A DNA stretch of 64,000 nt from Primula veris. Taxonomy: Eukaryota; Streptophyta; Magnoliopsida; Ericales; Primulaceae. Shown here piece by piece: positions 56,301-64,000 of the stretch. The notes beneath the pieces were generated by a model. It saw only the letters and a program-made list of their open reading frames with translations, did not search any database and was not told the origin of the DNA. Location of the stretch: NCBI GenBank assembly GCA_963682055.1, contig OY821745.1, positions 6,641,501-6,705,500 of the forward strand, read 5' to 3'. Every line of letters starts with the position of its first letter. Positions within the stretch are counted from its first letter, which is position 1. The position numbers and the translations under genes were made by a program.

Positions 56301-56458
56301 CAGAATTTTCCATGAAGCAGTTTTCTCCCTCTACTGCTTCGTAGGTCTTAAACATCCACCTTGTTGAGCAGATGTGGCTTGTGGCGCCGGTATCCAGCCA
56401 CCACTCTTTGGGGTTGCTCCCCACGAGATTGACCTCAGAGACCACAGCAGTAAAGTGG
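53344..56458 (-). pseudogene. Copia pol: protease, integrase, RT, RNase H; one internal stop
   Basis: One frame throughout with a single TAA at 54106-54108. Protease WWLDTGATSHIC; integrase zinc module (LWHGRLDHVN, CEICVEAK) and DDE (IHTDVCDL, LRSDRGGEYE, PEQNGVAERKNRT); [32 protein letters not shown]; RNase [33 protein letters not shown]. The open frame runs upstream of protease into LTR sequence and starts at an ATG in the LTR (56565), which creates a chimeric N-terminus. Confidence 0.9.
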
Positions 56459-56528
56459 TCGAGCAAGCACGCCCGTCGAGTAAGCACGCCCGTCGACCAA
56501 GCACGCCCGTCGAGCAAGCACGCCCGTG
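56459..56528 (-). repeat. 17-bp minisatellite at the LTR-pol junction
   Basis: Four units like CGTCGAGCAAGCACGCC. It takes the place of the GC-rich block of the other LTR, with a different unit. Confidence 0.85.
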
Positions 56529-56914
56529 TGTGGTACACAATACACACATGTGTATATGGACACACTACTTGATATCCACATGGGATACCCTAGTATATAT
56601 ATTGTAAAAATCACTCATGATTTTTCAATGTGGGATAACCCTCATGGGTTAAATCCCATTTCTTTTCTCATTTTCCAGCATTGGCTTTATTGCCTCTTTC
56701 GAGTACCAATCTTCGAGTCCAATTATCATTCACACCCTTCCTCCGAATAGGTCATGCGATATACCGTTGCGAAGCTAGTCGCACGAGCTACTCAACCGCA
56801 TTGAGTATGGCCTCAGAAAAACTGAGGAGTCGCATTGAAAATTGACTCAAAGATGGTCCCTTACCACTTGGAACAACCATGTATAAAATACATGTTTTCC
56901 TACATTTTCCAACA
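56459..56914 (-). repeat. Truncated 5' LTR of Copia copy 2
   Basis: Matches 52411-52800 almost base for base. Minus-strand TATATATA at 56594-56601 is the likely promoter, about 30 bp before the ATG at 56565. Confidence 0.88.
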
Positions 56915-56919
56915 AAAAG

Positions 56920-59100
56920 TTGCTTAAGTTACAAGCTGAGGAATTTTTAAGTGTATTTGAATCAAAATTATCAATTGGAGTAGTATAGACTATCAGTGTT
57001 TTGAAAAGTGAGAAAGCGTAGCTAAAGAACTTTATAAAATGGCAAAAGCGTGAAAGCTATATTTTTTCAACTATTACAAGCCTACATTCGGAGCCTTATA
57101 TCAATATTTGAATTGAGCTTTTCCGCTTCGAAACAAGATTTTTAAAATTATTAACTAAAAGTTCAAAACACCTTGATGAAGTCCCAATACTGGCATAACA
57201 TTGCCGTTTTAGCCGATGTATTCAACAATCTTACGACTTAGCGACGCTTTCATCTAATGTGATAAATTTATTACTGGACATTTTAAAGGGATACAACAAT
57301 TTTGTACCCGATCGAAGAGACTTGCTGGAAACCGTACGTCAATCTTATCATGCCTCAACTGGATGAAAAACGTACTATTATTAAATGAAAAAAAACAAAA
57401 AGGCAAAATAAACTAGAAGAGCAACAAAGTGTGCAATAATGATAAATAAAGAACAAGAATCAAATTAATTCAGTTAAGTGAAGGCTAAAACTATTCTCCA
57501 TTTAAGCGGATTTAAAAAAACATAGTGAAAACAAGTTATTGTCTGATTGATTCTAGAGTTTCAGCAGGTTCCATCCCGTCCTAATCTACATCAACTCGAC
57601 ATAAATTTTGCACACCTCATATGTGAGCTTACCAAGACCCGCGGTCGATCCAAGAATAAAAAACCGAAAATGAAAGTCATTAGTTGCACACTGACTTTCA
57701 TATTTTACTTTTTTACATTCTTCGGATTTTGGTGCAATCTACCGAATTCACACCTATAGAGCGTTAAGAGAAAAGAAGCAAAATAACTGATATGACTAGA
57801 CACATGTATCTACCATTATCCCAATAGGATAAGAGAATATATGATGGTTTTGAGAAACTTTGCCAAGTTGGTAACCGGTCTCCAATCGAGATTGAGGGGT
57901 GACCAAGCCACTCGAGCATAGGAGAAGAGCTTAGTGCGAACAAGGTTATGCCTCAGATTAGGCATTCGACATCTTGGTAGTAAGAGTCATGATCTATAGC
58001 AGCGTCAGAATTTCACATCTTATAATCGAGGTAGAGAAAAGAGGTTAAAATTATAGGTGTGATACCTTACAACACACCTATTAGACTATTAGACGTCAAG
58101 GACATGGAAGTCCAGTCGAAGGCGATTGTAAGGCTGCCATCGAACTACCGCTACTAAGGATAGAACATGCATTAAGAAGAACACAAACCCACTTGGTACC
58201 CCATTACAAAAGTAACTATATTTCCTCACCCAACAGCACGTCCCTAGACTTCCTACCACTACAACTTCTCGATTGGAAATTAAGGTTGTGAATACAATTA
58301 AGGTTTTTTCTTAAGTGTTTACCCATATGTGCTATATTAGGGGTTCTTTTTCTTCACATAAAAAAAGTTAACTAGTAACTAGAAGTCGCGTAATGTTTCA
58401 TAACCTCATATGGAATCACTATTTGCTCACCTTTAAACTAATCTTCGAATACTCAAATCCATTAGATTACAGTAATGTCTCCACTGAGTCCACTCTATGC
58501 TCAAATTCGTTTCCGTTGAATTATCGATTACATTTTGGTTTTAGCGGTTTTTGTCCAACCTTAATAACCTGAACTCATATTATGTAGGACAATCAAATTA
58601 CATACCAGCTCTTTTACACGTAAATAAATCCATTTGACGGGTTGATTCAACTTCACATTCATTCAAAGTTATAAACTGTCTTATGAAAACCAATCAAACA
58701 TGACAATGAGTAGTAGCGGTGGAACTAGTACCTGCGTCCGGCGGTGACGGAATTTTACATGAATTTCTTCAAAATATTACAAGTGTATTTAATACTGTTT
58801 AAAGGTTCCTTAACATCAGTTGGTCAAAGCCCAATTTAGGTTCCCCCAATTATTCCACCCATGAGTAGCTTATTCCACCCGTAAGTAGCACAAGAAATTA
58901 ACGATTTTCTTCAAATAATTATTGTCGAATCCATAAAATCAGGAGAGTATTATAAAACGTTTTCTTTGTAATTTATTCTTAATTTTAACTATCGACATTT
59001 CCCATATCCCGTTAAAGTTTGTCTTGTGTTTTCCGTATCATTTCCTGCTTAAGATTCTCGACTCGGAAACTTGCCAACTATGATTCACAGTTACACACAT
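56920..59100. other. Intergenic DNA, no gene recognised
   Basis: A/T-rich. A 70-codon ORF at 57547-57759 has no recognisable domain. No conserved structure seen apart from a short direct repeat (TTATTCCACCC) near 58850-58890. Confidence 0.4.
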
Positions 59101-59540
59101 TAAATTGCACGTAGCCGTGACTCGTATTATTACATGCAATTTTAATCGATCAAAAATTTATATTAAAATTTTAAATTTTAAAAATTAATCATATAATTTA
59201 ATATTTGAACTATATCACTACATTTTTATTTTTATTTTTATCAATTTTAGTAAAATATATTTGGCGGTCAAAATTGGTTATGGTTTTGGAGTGTGCTGAC
59301 TATGATTTGTTCGGATTTGGAATCAGCTATCCATTACCTTAGTTTTTGTAATTGCTGGTGAGAATGTACTTTTATTTATTTTTTTATCAACTAGTATGTA
59401 AAATGGAATGGAACAATATCTGGTTAGATGTTATCACATATTTTGTTGTTTAGCTTTAAAAAATGTATGTTTTTTTTTTTTTTGAAAATATGTATTTTAG
59501 ATAATCTGCTAGAAAAGAAAAAATTGTAAACCGACACTAT

Positions 59541-60235
59541 ATTTAGTTGATCTGGTATAAATACATTTCTTTTACAAAATCTGTAAATATATAAAAATGG
59601 ACTAAATATGTAAAATAATAATAGTTTTGCAAATTTAGAACTAATGAGTACCGAAGTAAAACCGCAAGCTCCCTAATTAAAAACACTTTTTAAACAATCT
59701 GTTATAAATAGTAAATACAATTCTTTTACAAAATATGTAAATCTATAAAAATGGACTAAATATGTAAATTTATTGAACTGTGCCGAGTAAAATTCTAGAT
59801 TTCCGAGTTTCTTATTTATCTGCTCGTCTTGCTTTGCTACCTCTACAAACGACTCGATGTTTCATCTTATAAGACTACTTCACGAAAATATTTCACTACT
59901 TTCATAATATCGTTGAGATGAGTCTTATTTTTACTTTCGCTTTATTTGGTTTCTTATGTATAATTTGCTACGAATGAGTTGATTTACGTGGAGTTTTAGA
60001 GTTGTGCACCAGTGTTGCTATGCATTTTATGTTCTATTTAGTCATTTAGACGTTGTTTCATAAGACGTGAATCTTGTATCAACGCACGCTATTGATTAAT
60101 AATAATCAGCAAGTTTGTGAAAAAAAAAAAAAAAAAAATGTAGAATGTAAAATAATCATTCATTTTACAAATTAAGAAGTAGAAGTAAAATCACAAGCTA
60201 TCTAATTAAAAAAAAAACAGGTGCAATAAACACAA
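59541..60235. repeat. Duplicated 75-bp segment around a poly(A)-tailed insert, upstream of CASP
   Basis: TTTTACAAAATCTGTAAATA with AAATGGACTAAATATGTAAA occurs near 59541-59610 and again at 59694-59770. TGTAAAATAAT...CCTAATTAAAA occurs near 59610-59690 and again at 60146-60215. A run of 19 A (60120-60138) ends a unique stretch (about 59790-60120), which could be a retroposed sequence. Confidence 0.45.
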
Positions 60236-60335
60236 ATAGATACATATAAATATATGTATTGAAATAACGTCTTAAAAAACAACATAAAGTTATAATAATA
60301 AAAAGAAGAAGATACAGATCTGTAAAATCGCATCA

Positions 60336-63300
60336 ATGGAGAGCTCCAATGGAGGAGAGAGAGATAGAGAGAGAGAAAAGGGTCCTAACTCCACACCTGT
60401 CTCTTCCATCGCTAATTTTTGGAAAGGTATTTTTTTTTATTAATATTATTACCCTATTTTATTACATAATTACTCATTTATTGCTTTTTTTTTTGTAATG
60501 CTTTTGTTCTTACTGTGTTTTTATTGTTGTTTAGGGTTCTGGGTCATGTAAAATATGTGATCTTTTTTGTTTACTGATGTAATGTTTTTGTGAATTTTAA
60601 GATGCGATTGTTTGCGAGACTACAAGTCCGGTAGCTAAACGAGGCCTTAGTCTACAAATTAAAAACTAGTAATAAACTAATAATGCTGTTGTGTAACTGT
60701 GGTTTTATTGTGGTTTTGGTAGATGTAATTTTGGGCTTTCACCTGAAAATGTGGTTAAAAATTTAAAATGTTACTGTGTGGATCATGTACTCTGGAAAGG
60801 TTGTTACGGTACCAAAAATTCTAATTTACCCTTATTATCCTCCATTGTCTTATTGAGAATTTTAAAATAGGAATAATTGTGTAATACTCTGTTCTTACTG
60901 TGTTTTTGTTGTGGTTTAGGGTTCTGGGTCGTGTAAAAAGTTAAATCTTTTTTTGTTACTAATGTATTTTTTTTTTTTTGTTCTTAATTAAACTTCTAAT
61001 TATTTGCTAAATAAAACTAATTCAACTTGGACTCATAGTCTCGTAACCAAACAAGGCCTTAGTGTGCGTGTCAGCCTCCTAGAGCTCTGTCTTTTAGGAG
61101 AAGTACGAGAAGAGGATGACGGAGAAAAGAGTTTTTTCAAACCTGTCATATCGTCCAACATTGCTCAACTATAACCTTACATTATTAAAGCAATACAAAG
61201 CTTAATGACTGCCACTAGTATCAGATACAATTTTCATACACCAAGAGACACTACTCACAAAGCATACTAACATGATAATAACTTAATAAGAGACTTAGCT
61301 TCTAGTCAACCAACAATGTTGTTGTTCCCTTCTGTTCTAACTTTTAATGGTCAGTTTTAGTTTTTTGCATACAATGTGTTGTTGTACTCGAAAAGGTTAG
61401 AAATTGCTTCATTAGCAATGGCATATTAACAACATAGGTCTAGTATAACACCCTGAAGCTTAGTACAATTTGTTTGAATCATGGTTAATGTATAGTCGTT
61501 AGTGGATTTAAACTTTACTATTGTGCATTGTTGTCAAAATTAGTGGAAATCAAACTATTTCATCTTGTTTTTCTGCTAAAATTGACTTATTTTCTTTGGT
61601 TCGAGGTTATGACTTCTACCACCATTTAAAGAAGTGTTTTGCTTATTAATGAGTGAAAATTGATGAAAATCTATCTATTTCCAGATTTTGATTTGGAAAA
61701 GGAAAGGAGTGCATTAGATGATCAAGGGCTCCGGATTGCTGAAAACCAAGAAAACAGCCAAAAAAGTCGTCGAAAACTTGCAGAGAGCACTAGAGGTACA
61801 CCATATGCTATTTGTTGTTGAATAAATACTGAACTTTGGACTTGGTGTAAGCTGAAAATAGATGCAAGTTCTTTTTATCATCATATAGTTTTTGCTACTC
61901 AGTGTTGATATTTTGGATTTACAGATTTTAAGAAGGCTTCAGCTGACGAGAAGCTAAGTCTTTTCAACTCGTTGCTCAAAGGCTACCAGGAAGAAGTTGA
62001 TAAGCTTACCAAGAGGGCAAAATTTGGAGAAAATTCTTTTCTTAACATTTATCAGAAACTTTATGAGGCCCCAGATCCTTACCCAGTTCTTGCTTCGATA
62101 TCTGTAAGTACTAACTCCATTTATTTGGTTTCTTTACTACCCTCTTATAGTATCACTTAATAATAAATGTCTTTCAGTTGTGGATTATATGTATAGAAAG
62201 TGCCCGTATGCTGAACTGTGTAATTAATCAAAATATTGTCAGTTATGAGAACGTTCAACTTATATTAAAGTCTTATTTCAGCACACTTGTACAGAGGAAG
62301 CTTCTGGGCTATTAGCGATCTATAGTTTTAATACCACCTATGTCGCGTTTTTTTTTATTACTATATCTAAAGGAAAGATGAAGTTAAACTTTTAAAGCAC
62401 TCATGTAGTCGTATCTGGGCTCTATGCGTCAATTTAAGTAAGAAATGATCATCATTAATTTAAAAATGAGAACTGAATATTAACTTATGTAATGAAGTTA
62501 ATGCTACGTTTATATGTCTTGCCTGATAGGGGCAATTTTAAAGTCACCTCAGTGCACTAGGTGGAGATATCAAATTTTGCATATTAAATATAAACACTAT
62601 ATTGACTATGGGAGATGTGATGTTTTATTGAAAACATGTTGCTAAATAATAAAGCCATATGAATATAACATGAAATATTGTTCTTCCCTCGTAATGATAC
62701 GAAATATAAAAATTCTTTCTAGTTTCTAGCTTTCCTGCTCGTGCACTCATTTACAATTGCACGAGTCAGAATTATCCCAATGTGATGCTTTTCCTACTCG
62801 TCGCAACAATTGTTAAAATTATTTTCATCAATCTGCTCGTTTTCTCAGAAAATTGGTAATATGTGTGCGCGTGTTTACCTTCTTTATTTTCTTGCCTTTG
62901 TACAGGACAAAGATACAAAATTATCAGATCTGGAGTCTGAGAATAGGAAAATGAAAGTTGAACTAGAGGAATATAGAACCGAAGCAACTCATCTGAAAAA
63001 TCAACAAGCGACAATTAGAAGACTTGAAGAGCGTACCCGTCAATTAGAACAACAGGTCGGTATTCCTTGAAATTGGCATACATTTTATTATTATTTGAAT
63101 TTGGCGAACTGGCTTTGTCTGGACTAGTTAAATTGGTCAATTAAATATAAAGCAAAAGGTACCTTCAGGCAATCCTTTACCTGAGACCCAAGAACCGAAT
63201 GGACATTGCATTGATTGAATTGGTGCACCAGTTGTTTAGGTACATGTTCGAAGTTATGGATTATGCCTTTTTTCTAAAATGCCCAAGGCTCAAGAACATG

Positions 63301-64000
63301 ACTTTGAGTTGATAAAATTGATGAAGTAATGTTTGGAGACATGTATGGATTAAGCTATCTTCCAAATTTGAACTTTATCTTGATGCCTTCAAGGCAATTT
63401 TCATCGAAAATGCCCATAGCTGAATAGGACTTTACAATGATTATTGGATGCATTGTAGTTATTGAGTACCCAATCTTCAAACATGATATTTATCATGATA
63501 AGATTGATATGGAAATCTTTCTAACATATAGAACCATATGAAGTTAGAGTTTAATATTTTAGCATTTAATCCTATATGAATTGCTGTCTTGTGACCTGGA
63601 GGTCACGGGTTGGAGTCGTGGAAGTAGCCTCTTGCAGAAATGTAAGGGAAGGCTGTCTACATTAGGCCTAAATTGGCCTGACCCCTCCCCGGACCTGCGC
63701 ATAGCGGGAGCTTTTGCACCGGGTTAGCCCTAATTATCACAATTCTAGTCATGGATTCTTTGTAAGTATATATGTTAGACACTTGATTAGTTATAAAGCT
63801 GCCAAGTGTTGCAAATACAATATTATCTCCCTCTCTTGGAAGGTTCTGTAAAGAGGGGAAAAAAAGAACTTGAAAAAAATAGGGAGATGCTGGTATATTT
63901 TAGGGTATTCACTCACTCGTTTTTTAAGCTTTTGCTGTGTGTTTTCAGATGGAAGAGAAAGTTAAAGAAGTTGTGGAGATGAAACAACGCAGTTTGGCTG
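60336..64000 (+). CDS. CASP: Plant protein CASP (Golgi tether, CUX1/CDP-related), 5' part
   Basis: Exons 60336-60426, 61685-61795, 61925-62103, 62906-63055 and 63949-64000 (cut by the window end) join in frame with GT-AG introns. The product reads SIANFWKDFDLEKERSALDD, QGLRIAENQENSQKSRRKLA, DFKKASADEKLSLFNSLLKG, YQEEVDKLTKRAKFGENSFL, IYQKLYEAPDPYPVLASISD, then a coiled coil (KNQQATIRRLEERTRQLEQQ). This is the N-terminal CASP region; known members are Golgi membrane coiled-coil proteins with a C-terminal anchor, acting in retrograde tethering. The rest lies outside the window. Start chosen as the first ATG before the conserved block. Confidence 0.92.
60495..61070. repeat. Duplicated segment in CASP intron 1
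   Basis: TGTTCTTACTGTGTTTTTAT with TTTAGGGTTCTGGGTCATGT near 60500-60550 recurs as TGTTCTTACTGTGTTTTTGT with TTTAGGGTTCTGGGTCGTGT near 60890-60940. CTAAACGAGGCCTTAGT recurs as CCAAACAAGGCCTTAGT. A tandem duplication of about 390 bp, now diverged. Confidence 0.6.
63581..63732 (+). mobile_element. Au-like SINE, 5' truncated, in CASP intron 4
   Basis: GTGACCTGGAGGTCACGGGT TGGAGTCGTGG (tRNA-type B box region), GCCTCTTGCAGAAATGTAAG, CCCTCCCCGGACCTGCGCAT AGCGGGAGCTTTTGCACCGG. This matches the angiosperm Au SINE pattern as I remember it; the A-box part is missing or decayed. Confidence 0.7.

Larger units (their letters stand above)
51393..56914 (-). mobile_element. Ty1/Copia element, copy 2, TSD AAAAG, gag deleted
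   Basis: Minus-strand element flanked by AAAAG (51388-51392 and 56915-56919). 3' LTR 51393-52800, polypurine tract, RNase H-RT-integrase-protease (53344-56458), then only the outer 455 bp of the 5' LTR (56459-56914). The shared LTR part shows two differences by my reading, so insertion is young. Gag and the inner 5' LTR are missing. Lineage possibly Tork/Tnt1-like. Confidence 0.9.

Noticed and set aside
57547..57759. 70-aa ORF in the intergenic region
   Set aside because: No recognisable motif, no neighbour context, length expected by chance.

Overview
The window is nuclear DNA of a flowering plant, most likely a eudicot. It holds intron-bearing cytochrome P450 genes of the CYP71/CYP736 type, a plant CASP Golgi-tether gene, Ty3/Gypsy elements of the Tat lineage (second, archaeal-type RNase H), Ty1/Copia elements, Stowaway-like MITEs and an Au-like SINE. 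I cannot name the species.

Layout. 1-11993: the 3' part of a Tat element (aRNH, integrase, 38/48-bp tandem repeats, about 8 kb of antisense genes, 3' LTR). 11994-14200: nested MITEs. 14207-51221: a tandem array of minus-strand P450 genes. Copy A (exons 34826-34490, 33884-33550, 16214-15387; 499 aa) and copy B (exons 47854-47524, 41350-41016, 40317-39490; 497 aa) both have intact coding sequence. Copies C, D and E are remnants. A complete 17-kb Tat element (16392-33465) sits in intron 2 of copy A. A Copia element (42101-47184), itself carrying a nested solo LTR, sits in intron 1 of copy B. A second Copia element (51393-56914, TSD AAAAG) lies beside remnant E. 56920-60335 is mostly non-coding. 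60336-64000 is the 5' part of the CASP gene on the plus strand.

The most interesting system is inside the Tat elements. Between integrase and the 3' LTR, on the strand opposite gag-pol, both copies carry the same ordered set of genes: (i) a spliced gene of about 700 codons with a Transposase_28-like N-terminal domain and a coiled-coil C-terminal part, in phase-0 exons of conserved length; (ii) two further helical ORFs; (iii) five short coiled-coil mini-genes (about 98-159 aa in their intact forms), each with its own TATA-like box about 50-100 bp upstream of its ATG, several with AATAAA downstream. Mini-genes 4 and 5 are paralogues, so the cassette has grown by duplication inside the element. 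Antisense ORFs are known in some Tat elements (Grande, Retand). A battery of separately promoted antisense coiled-coil genes is not something I recognise.

The Tat copy in the P450 gene is young (its LTRs differ by five substitutions and one gap by my reading) yet defective. Its gag-pol is one continuous frame with seven stops and no frameshift, the RT YxDD motif reads CIDD, and the first integrase Asp is Gly. It was probably mobilised in trans. Because it is opposite to the P450 gene, its antisense genes lie in the same orientation as P450 transcription.
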